64,000 nt of DNA, from the NCBI RefSeq assembly GCF_024166365.1, contig NC_064841.1:30372001-30436000 (forward strand), written 5' to 3'. Of this stretch, positions 35,642 through 47,039 are shown one piece after another. The position numbers and the translations under genes are program-made. The DNA comes from Elephas maximus indicus. Taxonomy: Eukaryota; Chordata; Mammalia; Proboscidea; Elephantidae. A model generated the notes under the pieces. It did not search any database. It was not told the origin of the DNA and saw nothing but the letters and a program-made list of their open reading frames with translations. Numbering within the stretch: the first letter of the stretch is position 1; the number at the start of each line of letters is the position of its first letter.

Positions 35642-36707
35642 CTGAAGAGAAACATAAAATTTTAAGTAAAAAAAAAAGGAGAATGTGAATAAAATTTGTT
35701 TTATAATTAAGCCTGTGACTCTTTTCATTATATTCATTGGAAGAAAAAAAAATTACAAAAACCTGAAACAGTAAAATATATACAAGGAACTAGATGAAAA
35801 TTAAGCCTAGGGAGTATAAATGTTTGAATAACTATTACTGCTTCCCTCCTCCAACTTGTCTTCCTTTTTTTTTTAAATGCACTTTATTTTTTAGAGTTTT
35901 AGGTTTACAGAAAAATTGCAGTAGAGTTCCTGTCTACCTTCTCTCTCTCCTGCAGAGTTTCTCCTATTATTAATAACTAGCATTGGTGTGGAACATTTGT
36001 TAAAACTGATGAACCAGTACTGATACATTAGAAGTCCACAGTTTGCATTAGGGTTCATTCTGTGCTGTACGGTTCTGAGCTCTAACAAATGAATAATGCC
36101 AGGTATCAATGACTGCACTATTATGCAGAACAGTTCCACTTCCCTTAAAATGCCCTGTGCTTTACCGCATCATCCTCCCCCTACCCCACCACTGATTTTT
36201 TACTGTCTCTTCAGTTTTGGAATCATATACTGTACATATGCACCTGAGGCTCCTCTGTGTCTTTTCACATCTGGATAGTTCATTTCTTTTTCTCGCTAAA
36301 TAATGCTCCATTGTATGGACATACCACAGTTTCTTTATCCATTTACCTACTTAAGGACATTTTGGTTTCTTCCAATTTTTGACAATTATAAATAAAGCTA
36401 CAACAAACACCACCCTTCCAACTTTTTATTTTGAAATTTGTTTAAGCCCACAGAAAAGCTGAAAGACTAGAATAAACAACTGTATATCCTTCACCTAGAT
36501 TAACGATTATCAGCATTTTGCCGCATTGGCTTTCTTCTCTGTGCACACTATTTTTTTTCCTCCTGAATTATCTGAAAACTAAAGACATCATGATGTCTGT
36601 ACCCTTAAATATCTTAGTATCCACTGCCTCAGATTAAGGACATTCACTTTAATTCTACAGAACCATAACACCATTACCATGTCTTAGAAAATTAACATTA
36701 ATTCAGT

Positions 36708-39700
36708 TGTCGTGGTGGTTGTCAGGTGCAGTCAAGTCAGTTCCAACTCACAGCAACCCCACACACAACAGAACAAAACACTGCCCGGTCCTACACCATC
36801 CTTACAATCGTTGTTATGCTTGAGCTCATTGTTGCACCCACTGTATCAATTCACCTCGTTGAGGGTCTTCCTCTTTTCCGCTGACCCTGTACTCTGCCAA
36901 GCATGATGTCCTTCTCCAGGGACTGATCCCTCCTGACAACATGTCCAAAGTATGTAAGACGCAGTCTTGCCATCTTTGCTTCTAAGGAGCATTCTGGTTG
37001 TACTTCTTCCAAGACAGATTTGTTCGTTCTTCTAGCAGTCCATGGTATATTCAATATTCTTTGCCAATGCCACAATTCAAAGGCATCAATTCTTCTTCAG
37101 TCTTCCTTATTCACTGTCCAGCTTTCACATGCATATGATGCGACTAAAAATACCATGACTTGGGTCAGGCATACCTTTGTCTTCAAGGTGACATCTTTGC
37201 TTTTCAACGCTTTAAAGAGGTCCTTTGCAGAGTTGCCCAATGCAATGAGTCTTTTGATTTCTTGACTGCTGCTTCCATGGCTGTTGATTGTGGATCCAAC
37301 TAAAATGAAATCCTTGAAGACTTCAATATTTTCTCCATTTATCATGATGTTGTTTATTGGCCCAGTTGTGAGGGTTTTTGTTTTATGTGGAGGTGTAAAC
37401 CATACTGAAGGCTGTGGTCTTTGATCTTCATTAGTAAGTGCTTCAAGTCCTTTTCACTTTCAGCAAGCAAGGTTGTGTCATCTGCATAACACAGGTTGTT
37501 AATGAGTCTTCCTCCAATCCTAATGCCCCATTTTTCTTCACATAGTCCAGCTTCTCAGATTATCTGCTCAGCATACAGATTGAATGGGTATGGTGAAAGG
37601 ACAGAACCCTGGTGCACGCCTTTCCTGACTTTAAACCATTCAGTATCCTCTTGTTCTGTCCAAACAACTACCTCTTGATCTATGTACGGGTTACTCAAAA
37701 CCAAAACCAAACCCACTGCCGTCGAGTCGATTCTGACTCATAGCGACCCTACAAGACAGAGTAGAACTGCTCCCACAGAGTTTCCAAGGAGCGCCTGGGG
37801 GATTTGAACTGCCGATCTCTTGGGTAGCAGCCATAGCACTTAACCACTACACCGCCAGGGTTTCCACAGGTTACTCGTGACCAAAATTAATTGTTCTGGA
37901 ACTCCCATTCTTTACAATGTTATCCATAACTTGTTATGATCCATATAGTCAAATGCCTTTGCATAGTCAATAAAACACAGGTAAACACCCTTCTGGTATT
38001 CTCTGCTTTCAGCCAGGATCCATCTGACATCAGCAATGATATCCGTGGGTTCACATCCTCTTCTGAATCCGGCCTGAATTTCTGGAAGTTCCGTGTCAAT
38101 ATACCTCTGCAAAAGCAGTAAAGCTGCTTCTAAATGATCTTCAGCAAAATTTTGCTTATATGTGATTATTAATGATATTTTCGATAATTTCTGCATTCGG
38201 TTGGATCACCTTTCTTGGGAATAGGCATAAATATGGATCTCTTCCAGTCGGTTGCCCAGATAGCTGTCTTCTATACTTCTTGGCATAGACAAGTGAGCAC
38301 TTCCAGCGCTGCATCCATTTGTTGAAACATCTCCGTTGATATTCCGTCAATTCCTGGAGCCTTGTTTTTCACCAATGCCTTCAGTGGAGCTTGGACTTCT
38401 TCCTTCAGTACCATAGGTTCCTGACCATATGCTACCTCTTGAAATTGTTGAACGTCAACTAACTCTTTTTGGTATAATTACTCTGTGTATTCCTTCCATC
38501 TTCTTTTGATGCTTCCTGTGTTGTTTAATATTTTCCCCATAGAATCCTTCACTATTGCAACTCGAGGCTTGAATTTTTTCTTCAGTTCTTTCAGCTTGAG
38601 AAACACCAAGCGTGTTCTTCCCTTCTGGTTTTTTATCTCTAGCTCTTTGCACATGTCATTATAATACTTTATTTTGTCTTCTAGAGCCATCCTTTGAAAT
38701 CTTCTGTTCAGTTCTTTTACTTCATCATTTCTTACTTTTGCTTTAGCTGCTCGACATTCAAGAGCAAGTTTCAGAGTCTCCTCTCACATCAATCTTGGTC
38801 TTTTCCTTCTTCCCTGTCTTTTCAATGACCTCTTGCTTTCTTCATGTATGATGTCCTTCCACAATTCGTCTGGTCTTTGGTCATTAGTGTTCAACGCATC
38901 AAATCTATTCTTGAGATGGTCTCTAAATTCAGATACACTCAAGGTCATATTTTGGCTCTCATGGACTTGCTCTGATTTTCTTCAGTTTCAGCTTGAACTT
39001 GCATACGAACAACTGATGGTCTGTTCCAGTTGGCCCATGGCCTTGTTGTGACTGATGGTATTGAGATTTTCCATTGTCTCTTCCCACAGATGTAGTCGAT
39101 TTAATTCCTGTTTGTCCCATCTGGTGAGGTCCATGCATATAGTCGCGTTTACGTTGGTGAAAAAAGGTATTTGCAATGAAGAAGTCATTGGTCTTGCAAA
39201 ATTCTATCATTCTATCTCCAGCATTGTTTCTACCGCCAAAGCCGTATTTTCCAGCTACCAATCCTTCTTTGTTTCCAACTTCCGCATTCCAATCACCAGT
39301 AACTATCAATGCATCCTGATTGCATGTTTGATCAATTTTAGACTGCAAAAGCTGATAAAAATCTTCAATTTCTTCATCTTTGGCCTTAGTGGTTGTCGAG
39401 TAAATTTGAATAACAGTCTTGTTAACTGGTTTTCCTTATAGGCGTATGGATATTATTCTATCAGTGACAGGTTTGTACTTCAAGACAGATCTGGTTCTTT
39501 TTGTCAATGAATGCAACACCATTCCTCTTCAAGCTGTCATTCCCAGCATAGTAGACTATATGATTGTCTGATTCAAAATGTCCGATACCAGTGCATTTCA
39601 GCTCACTAATGCTTAGGGTATCAATGTTCATGTGTTCCATTTCATTTTTGACGATTTCCAATTTTCCTAGATTCATACTTTGTACACTCCAGGTTCCCAT

Positions 39701-40086
39701 TATTAATGGGTATTTGCAGCTGTTTCTTCTCATTTTGAGTAATGCCACAGCAGCAAGTGGAGGTCCCCAAAGCTTTACTCCATCCACATCATTAAGGTCA
39801 ACTCTACTTTGAGGAGGCAGCTCTTCCCCAGTCGTCTTCTGAGTGCCTTCCAACCAACCTCCAAAGCACGTGTCTGTCAGTTTGTCGTACTGTGGGGGCT
39901 TACGTGTTGCTGTGATGCTGGAAGCTATGCCATCGGCATTCAGATACCAGCAGGGTCACCTACAGCAGACGGGTTTCAGCTGAGCTTTCAGACTAAGACA
40001 GACTAGGAAGAAGGACCCAGCAGTCTACTTCTGAAAATAATTAGCCAGTGGAAACCTTATGGATAGCAGCAGAACATTGTCTGATG
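36708..40086 (-). mobile_element. Near full-length RTE (BovB-like) LINE with an inverted 5' end
   Basis: AATTCAGT is repeated at 36700-36707 and 40087-40094. Read on the minus strand from about 39855, the element encodes an endonuclease N-terminus (WSVQSMNLGKLEIVKNEMEH, then DALIVTGDWNAEVGNKEG), a degraded reverse transcriptase (CFIDYAKAFDYMDHNKLWIT) and the C-terminal region (ECSLEAKMARLRLTYFGHVV). Many frameshifts make it inactive. Bases 39863-40086 carry the element's 5' sequence in opposite polarity, a 5' inversion. An AfroSINE interrupts it at 37697-37865. Confidence 0.9.
37697..37865 (-). repeat. AfroSINE inserted in the RTE
   Basis: It is complete and well preserved: CCCACTGCCGTCGAGTCGAT at the tail and CACTACACCGCCAGGG at the head. 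AC(G/A)GGTTACTC at 37686-37696 and 37866-37876 is its target-site duplication. The RTE sequence resumes on both sides. Confidence 0.95.
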
Positions 40087-40989
40087 AATTCAGTATCAGC
40101 TACTATCTAGTCCATAAGCAAATTTCCCCTAAGTGTCCTCAAAATGTCTCTCATAGCATTTTTTTTTTTCAATCCAGTATCTAGTCAAGATGCAGGCTTG
40201 CATTTGGTTCTGTCTCTTTTGTCTTTTTAACGTATTCTGAAACATTTATTCTGCCTTTTTGTTACTGTTTGTTTTTCATGATGTAGGCTTTTTTCTTTTT
40301 TTTAAGTCTAGGCAGTTGTCTTGTAGAATGGCCCATGTTTGGATATGTCTGTTCTAAAGGTAAGCGCTTTTTGCAAAAACACTACATAGGTGATGTGTAT
40401 TTCTTATTATGTCACATCACAAGGAATGTAGCTGTCAGACTACTGACTTCCACTACTGGTGTTTGATCACTTAAAGGTAGTGATTGCTAGCTCTCTTCAC
40501 TGTAAAGGTGCACTTTGTTTTTTTCTAAGTAATCTGTAAGTGATATTTTGTGATGACAAAAATATTCTTTTCCCCAACAATCTTTCATCCAGTGGCTTTA
40601 ATACTAACACTTTTCCTAAACACGCTTATAAAAAGAGGTTCCAAAAGATCAAATCTAGTAAATCTCCATAATTTTGGTAAAGATAATCACTATAATATAT
40701 ATTGCCTGTTATTCATTAAATGTTAATACTGTGGAAAGATTCCATTTGAGTTCTAAAATTCTATTTTACAGCAAATATAGCATAATGTTTACTAAGTAAA
40801 ATTAAGATAAAAGAGACCACTCCCAATGCTCTGAATTAGAAATACTGAGATAGTATAACACAGAACTACAGAACCTCAAATACAGGTGCTTTTATTTTTA
40901 ATAATTTATTTTGTTAGCAGCAGCCAAAGCAGAAAGTTTGTGTTAATAGTACTTTAACTAAAAGAATATCCTATTTCTGGAGGTTTTAT

Positions 40990-41039
40990 GAACTACAACT
41001 TGACATACCTCAAAGAACTACAACTTGACATACCTCAAA
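40990..41039. repeat. Perfect 2 x 25-bp tandem duplication
   Basis: The unit GAACTACAACTTGACA... occupies 40990-41014 and is repeated without mismatch at 41015-41039. It is unique-looking sequence in intron 4. Confidence 0.9.
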
Positions 41040-41419
41040 TGTAAACATTTTACTGTTGCCTAGGAATTTAGAGGTCCAAGAGACCACATTAATGGTTATC
41101 ATTTTTCCTCCATGTTCTAGTTCAATAATATATATACTGTGGAGACAGGGTGGTGTTAAAATCCCCACCAATAAAACTGACAGAGGGAAAACGCTCATGA
41201 GGTAGAATGAAAACACAGGAAATTATATTATCTGGAAAGTGTGTTATATCCATAATCGATTTGGAAATGGGACTCTGGAATCAAGAAGATCTGCTAAAAT
41301 GACAAGTCTTTTAAAACTCTGGCTCCAGACAAAAGGAAGATAGCTGCTTCTCCATCAGCTCTCTGAAGGCAGCATACATACATGGCTTTAACCAATCTGC
41401 CACTGAACTCCAGTAAAAC

Positions 41420-41640
41420 GTTGTTGTTGTTGTTGGTTGGTTGGTTGCAGTAGAGACCACTCCAACTCATGGCAACCCCATCTACGCAAAGCAGAACTGC
41501 TCCTTAGGGTTTTAAAGGCTGGGACCTTTCAGAAGTAGATCTTCAAGCCTATCTTCTGAGGCACCTCTAGGTGGGCTCGAACTGAAAAAACTTACAGCTA
41601 GTCGTTGAGCACTTAACCATTTACACCAACCAGAGACTTT
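41420..41640 (-). repeat. AfroSINE, long type
   Basis: It is the complement form: a GTTGTTGTTGTTGG tail, CTCATGGCAACCCCATC, CTTTCAGAAGTAGATCTTC, GGTGGGCTCGAACTG and CACTTAACCATTTACACC. Confidence 0.85.
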
Positions 41641-41994
41641 ATTATGTATATGGATGCATATATATGTGTATATGCAGACACACAGATAAAGCAAACAGAA
41701 AATGTTAACCATCGGTCAGTCTGGACAAAGGATATATCTTTGTTTTCAGTGCTGTTTTAATTTCTCTGTAGGTGTGAAAATTTTTGAAATTAAAAAGTGG
41801 GAAGAAATTATTTTAAATTAATTTTATTTTCCCTTCATATGCACAACAATTATGTAAGTTGTAACTAGAAGCTTTCTGAATTTGATCTGGCAAAATGTAG
41901 AGTTTAAGAAAAAGACAACAATTGCTAGTATATTCTTAAAGTTTAAGAAAAAGAGAAAGCAGTTGCTGATATATTATAAGATAGATTGAAAACT

Positions 41995-42350
41995 GGAAAA
42001 GAAGTCAAATGAATTAAAAGTTCTCTTTCTATGTAAGTAGCCACCAGAGCTGGAAGAGGCAAAGAATGGACCCTCCCCTAGCACCTCTACAGGGAGCATG
42101 GACCTGCTGATACCTTGATTTTGATTTTGGACTTCGGTGTAGTGGTTAAGTGCCACGGCTGCTAACCAAAGGGTTGACAGTTCAAATCCGCCAGGCACTC
42201 CTTGGAAACTCTATGGGGCAGTCCTACTCTGTCCTGTAGGGTGGCTATGAGTCGGAATTGACTCGAAGTCACTGGGTTCGGTTTTTTGGTTTGGTCTTGG
42301 AACTAACTGTGAGATAATAAATTTCTAGTGTTTATAAGCAAAAAAAAAAA
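41995..42350 (+). repeat. MaLR-type LTR 3' part split by an AfroSINE
   Basis: The left part reads GTAGCCACCAGAGCTGGAAG, CCTCTACAGGGAGCATGGAC and TGATTTTGGACTTC. The right part reads AACTAACTGTGAGATAATAA ATTTCTAGTG, then an A-run. These follow a MaLR LTR end. The SINE at 42127-42290 lies between them. Confidence 0.6.
42127..42290 (+). repeat. AfroSINE
   Basis: It runs from GGTGTAGTGGTTAAGTGCCA and GACAGTTCAAATCCGCCAGG through CTGTAGGGTGGCTATGAGTC to CACTGGGTTCGG. The first few head bases are missing. Confidence 0.9.
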
Positions 42351-42442
42351 AAGTTCCATTTTTTACTTCATTTCACTTGTTCCATCATGTCATAAATAAC
42401 TTTTTCCAGTTATCTTTCTGTATGAAGTATATAAACACTCAC

Positions 42443-42493
42443 TATCTTCTCCTGGACAGGGCATTCCAGGGCGTTCTGGTACACAGGGGAATA
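42443..42493 (-). CDS. PRKCI: PRKCI exon 4: linker after PB1 (residues 105-122)
   Basis: This small 51-nt exon completes Val105, encodes [16 protein letters not shown] and gives the first base of Lys122. It lies between TTTCAG (42494-42496 on the complement) and a GTGAGT donor. It links the PB1 domain to the pseudosubstrate. Its Cys and Pro content matches the PRKCI linker. An AfroSINE and an LTR relic lie within about 500 bp to the left, in the next intron. Confidence 0.95.
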
Positions 42494-43074
42494 CTGAAAG
42501 AAAATAAGCTAAAATTAATACAGCATATTTTAGACATTCAAATTTGATAATTAAACACATATTATATGGAATTTAAATTAAATTCAAATATAAAAAATAC
42601 TGAACCAAATTTTAACCTGATCCTTAAAATACACACTGTGTATTAAGTGGGATCTACATGTCGTAAAAATTTGAGAAGTAGCATGGAAAAATGAAAAGAA
42701 CATAATATTTTGAAACAGAATGGTACCTAGTTTCCAACGTCTACAATGTTTCAGTTATGTGATTGTTGAGCTTAGGTCTCTTTTTCTGTATCACTACCCA
42801 TCTCTCAGCATTGCTGACATTTAAATACATTATTGTCTATGAAATACTGTGTAAATGGCTTCGTTATTAACTCCTAAACTAAAAGATACCTTACCTTTAG
42901 AGATCATTATGTGCATATTTTACAAAACTGAAATGAGACTGCTTAGGTTCACTAGGCTCTCAATCCTTAAACTTCATCCTAAACTTTGATGTGAAACACT
43001 GACAGATCGCATTTTAATATACAGGAAGGCGTTTTCCAAGACTAAAAAAGGCACATTAATTCTACCTTCTCTGA

Positions 43075-43765
43075 AATTTGAGAAAAGTCTTAAAAAGCAA
43101 ATGTATCACCTTAAGGACTAAGGTGCACCTGACCCAAGCCATGGTATCTTCAATTGCCACATACGCATGCGAAAGCCGGCCAATAAATAAGGAAGACTGA
43201 AAAAGAATTGATAAATTTGAATTATGGTGCTGGCGAAGAATATTGAATATACCATGGAATGCCAGAAGAACAAACAATTCTGTCTTGAAAGAAGTACTAC
43301 CAGAATGTTCCTTAGAAGTGAGGATGGCGAAACTTTATCTCATGTACTTTGGACATATTATCAGGAGGGATCCATCCCTGGAGAAGGACATAGTGGTTGG
43401 TAGAGGGTTGGTGAAAAAGAGCAAGACCCTCAACAAGACAGATTAACACAGTGGCTGCAACAATGGGGCTCAAACATTGCATCCAGGGGCCTAACTACGA
43501 AAATAGTACCTCGGGCAATTAGTGTTAAATTGCTGAATAATCTCTCACAGCTGGCGATGAAAACAGTGATGGCCAATAGAAACTGCTAATTGGTGCCCCA
43601 CCTCAAGCAGCACCCAGGGCACGCATTTCCAAACCCCCAAACAAGTTAGGCCTCTGACAGCAACGGTTGTGAGGATGGCGCAGGACCGGGTAGTGTTTCA
43701 TTCTGTTGTACAAAAGGTCCCTATGAGTTGGAACCAACTCAATGGCACCTAACAACAACAATGAG
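43075..43765 (+). mobile_element. RTE (BovB-like) LINE 3' part, split by a hAT-like element
   Basis: It reads AGGACTAAGGTGCACCTGAC, TTATGGTGCTGGCGAAGAAT and GTCTTGAAAGAAGTACTACC, and ends GAGTTGGAACCAACTCAATG with CACCTAACAACAACAA. It encodes only the C-terminal part of the ORF and is broken. The insertion at 43484-43656 separates its last 110 bp. Confidence 0.9.
43484..43656. mobile_element. Non-autonomous hAT-like DNA transposon (MITE) inside the RTE
   Basis: This 173-bp stretch is absent from the other RTE copies. It begins CAGGGGCCTAACT and ends AGTTAGGCCTCTG, inverted repeats matching at 12 of 13 bases. The flanking 8-mers ATTGCATC and ACAGCAAC agree at 5 positions, and the other RTE copies have ATAACAAC at this site. 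That fits a decayed 8-bp target-site duplication, typical of hAT. There is no coding capacity. Confidence 0.7.
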
Positions 43766-43900
43766 CATCCGCGAAACTACTGAATAAGAACAATTAATTA
43801 GCAATGAAGACCAAAGATTAAGAAAATTACATCATGATTATTTTCTAAATGGTCAAGGAATATATAATTCTAGAAGAGTGAGAAATGACTACTCCTTTAC

Positions 43901-43990
43901 CGTGAATTAAGAGTTCAGAATCCTTGTTTAGCTCATAAAGCCTAAAGGCTTCTTCTAACTCCAACTGAGATGATACTGTACACGGGTCTC
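43901..43990 (-). CDS. PRKCI: PRKCI exon 3: second half of PB1 domain (residues 75-105)
   Basis: This 90-nt exon completes Gly75, encodes Asp76 to His104 and gives the first base of Val105. It starts after TTTTTTAG at 43991 and ends at a GTAAAGG donor. The peptide begins [20 protein letters not shown]. It is the C-terminal half of the PB1 domain, which in atypical PKCs pairs with the PB1 domains of PAR6 and p62. The acidic stretch LELEEA belongs to this half. It is the most 5' exon in the window. The preceding exons were looked for to the right edge and not found. Confidence 0.96.
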
Positions 43991-44393
43991 CTAAAAAATA
44001 CAAAAAATGAAGCTTTTTAAAACCGCTAACTAAATGCGATGATTAATACACAATTTCCTAAAGTAAAATCTTGAGGAAAAACAACTTTATATATACATAG
44101 AAAAATATTTGATAAAAACAAATCCTTACTTAGAAAATTCTGTTTTCTGAAGTGGATGGCATAGCTTTCGTTTCTATGTCTATAAAATATTACTCGAAGT
44201 TCATATACACCAAATTTTATACATTTAAAACCATTTTATTCTTTTTTTCTATTTTATTGAGTGTTTGGTAAAAGCTTACATAGCAAGTTAGGTACTCTGA
44301 CAATTTCACAAATTGTTCAGTGACTTTAGTTACATTTACCACAATGTGTATTTACACATACCTATAGATACTTCGGGATAGATACTTCTGGAA

Positions 44394-44555
44394 ACCCTGG
44401 TGGTGTAGTAAAGAGCTACGACCGCTAACCAAAAGGTCAGCAGTTCGAATCCACCAGGCGCTCCTTGGAAACCCTGTATGGGGCAGTTCTACTCTGTCCT
44501 ATAGGGTCGCTATGAGTTGAAATCGACTTGAGGGCAACGAGTTTGGTTTTTTTCT
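44394..44555 (+). repeat. AfroSINE, complete
   Basis: It runs from GGAAACCCTGGTGGTGTAG through GGTCAGCAGTTCGAATCCAC and CTATAGGGTCGCTATGAGTT to GAGGGCAACGAGTTTGG. Confidence 0.9.
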
Positions 44556-45089
44556 TTTTGGTAAATATCTATCTATCCTCAGCTTACCTATGCTAATGTG
44601 CCTATATCCATCCGTATGTGCTCAAACACTCGTTTTTACTTTGGCTGGGCTGTGCTGTGCTTACTACATCCACATTTGGTACCACTTTTCCCATCAAGAA
44701 AAATAAAAAGTCTCTATGATCTAAAGTGTACTTGCCCCCCCTCCCCACAACTCTCCCTGGTAACCACCAATGAACACTGGTCTCACTGGTCTCTCTCTCT
44801 ATTCTTGTCTTCTAACAAAAGAAGGATCATACACTATTGGCCCTTATATTCTTGACTTATTTCATTTAGTATTATGTCTTCTAGGTCCATTATGTCTTCC
44901 AGGTTCATTCATTTTATCTGATTTTATATGTTTCATAGACTCACTGTTCTTTATGGGTGCATAGTATTCCATTGTATGTATGTACCACAATTTGCTTATC
45001 CATGCATCCACTGATGGGCACTGTGGTTGTTTCCATTTGCGATTGTGACTAAAGCAGCCATGAACATAGGTGTGTATATGTTCTGCTCT

Positions 45090-45215
45090 GCAGAAGACAG
45101 ATGTGGCAGTCTGCTTCCGTAAAGATCATAGCCTTGGAAGCCCTATGGGGCAGTTCTACTCTATTCTACAGGATCACTATGAGTTGGAATCGATTCCACA
45201 GCAACAAGTTTGATT
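45090..45215 (+). repeat. AfroSINE, 5' truncated
   Basis: It has only the middle and tail: GATGTGGCAGTCTGCTTCCG, GGGGCAGTTCTACTCTATTC and CACTATGAGTTGGAATCGAT. Confidence 0.85.
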
Positions 45216-45475
45216 ATGGTTAGGGTATACACCTAGGAATGGGATTGTCGGATCATAGGGTAGTAAAACCATTTTATCTTTAATACCGTACATATTCAAA
45301 ATGCAGCAAACAGAAAATACCATGAATACATTTTAAATTACCACTGAAATATGACTAGTAAGTATGGCCAGGAACAAACTTTCTGTTACCAGTTTCTTTA
45401 AAAGAATACATGAAAGTAATCCTATTGCCACTGTATAGCTGGTTAGGAGTTTCCATGTAATCATTATTACATTTC

Positions 45476-46618
45476 TTGCTGTTGTTGTTGGGTGCCATAG
45501 AGTTGGATCCGACTCATAGTGACCATACGTACAACAGAACAAAACACTGCTCAGTCCTGTGCCACCTTCACAATCTTTGGTATGCTTGAGCCCACTGTTG
45601 CAGCCACTGTGTCAATCCACCTGGTTGGGAGTCTTCCACTTTTATACTCACTCTTTACTAAGAATGATGTCCTTCTCCAGGGACTGACCCCTCCTGATAA
45701 CATGTCCAAAGTATGTGAGATGAAGTCTCGCCATTCTTCCTTCTAAGGAGCAGTCTAGCTGTACTTCCTCCAAGACAGATTTGTTCGTTCTTCTGGTAGT
45801 CCATGGTATATTCAACATTCTTCGCCAACACCATACAAATGCGTCAATTCTTTCTTGGTCTTCCTTATTCATTGTCCAGCTTTTGCATGCATTATGAGGC
45901 GATTAAAGATACCATGGCCTGGATCAGGCCCACCTTAGTCTTCAAGGTGACATCTTTGCTTTTTAACACGTAAAGAGGTCTTCTGCAGCAGATTTGTACA
46001 ATGCAATGCGTCATTTGACTTCCTGACTGCTGCCTCCATGAGTGTTGACTGTGGATCCAAGTAAAATGAAATCCTTGACAACTTCAATATTTTCTGTTTA
46101 TCATGATGTTACTGGTCCAGTTGTAAGGATTTCTGTTTTATGTTGAGGTGTAATTTATACTGAAGGCTGTAGTCTCTGATCTTCATCAGTAAGTGCTTCA
46201 AGTTCTCGTCACTTTCGGCAAGCAAAGTTGTAAGATGTGCATAATGCAGGTTGTTAATGAGTCTTCCTCCAATCCTGATGCCCCGTTCTTCTTCATACAG
46301 CCCAGCTTCTTGGATTATTTGCTCAGTGTATAGACTGAATAGGTATGATAAAGGGATACAACCCACGATCACACACACCTTTCCTGACTTTAAATGATGC
46401 AGTATCCCCTTGTTCTATTCGAACAACTGCCTCTTAATCTACGTACAGGTTCCTCAGGAGCACAAATTAAGTGTTCCAGAATTCCCATTCTTCACAATGT
46501 TATCCATAATTTGTTATGATCCACAAAGTTGAATGCCTTTGCATAGTCAATACACTCAAACGCTCAGGTAAACATATTTCTGGTATTCTCTGCTTTCAGC
46601 CGAGATCCATCTGACATC
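45476..46618 (-). mobile_element. 5'-truncated RTE (BovB-like) LINE
   Basis: From its 3' tail (TTGCTGTTGTTGTTGGGTGC at the left) it reads leftward through the C-terminal region (VWCWRRMLNIPWTTRRTNKS) and a degraded reverse transcriptase (LFSLYTEQIIQEAGLYEEER). It ends at AGCCGAGATCCATCTGACAT. Stops and frameshifts are frequent. Confidence 0.9.
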
Positions 46619-47039
46619 ATGTATATATACAGTAGCTATGAATTGGAATCAACAGCAACAGGTATTTATTAGATTTAGCCACAGATTTCGCCAAAGTTTT
46701 CCCTTCACATAACAGCCTGCTCAAAGGGGTCACAAAAAGGAAGTACAGCCACTGAAGTGCTCTTGACTGAAGAACGGTCGTAATGGAGCTGCTTTTAAAA
46801 TATATGCATAGTTTCAGTAAACATTCATAGTTTGGCCAAGTAGCCAAAGAACTGAGTCATCCCTGGCAATCAGTGAGGTGGTGTATCTTCCTGGAAGAAG
46901 GCATTCTTCAATGAAACAGTCACCTAGAACATGGCTGGGGCCTGAGCTGGTTCATCCACACTGCCATCCTTCTGTTCATTTCTGTGGTTACACCAAACTT
47001 TATCACATACTAAATACTACACATTACCCAAAACTTAAT

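Larger units (their letters stand above)
35855..40640 (-). repeat. Ancient L1 relics split by an RTE insertion
   Basis: The left part has GGTTTACAGAAAAATTGCAG, CACATCTGGATAGTTCATTT and, from about 36415, a second L1 end (CTTTTTATTTTGAAATTTG). The right part resumes at 40087 with TATCTAGTCCATAAGCAAAT and CCAGTATCTAGTCAAGATGC, which continue the same relic. The RTE at 36708-40086 separates the two. Confidence 0.65.
44240..45290 (-). repeat. Old L1 (3'UTR to end of ORF2) with two AfroSINEs
   Basis: On the complement it runs from an L1 3' end (TTTGGTAAAAGCTTACATAG) to CATAGTATTCCATTGTATGT, CAATTTGCTTATCCATGCAT and CACCTAGGAATGGGATTGTC, all antisense ORF2-end landmarks. AfroSINEs are inserted at 44394-44555 and 45090-45215. 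Confidence 0.65.
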
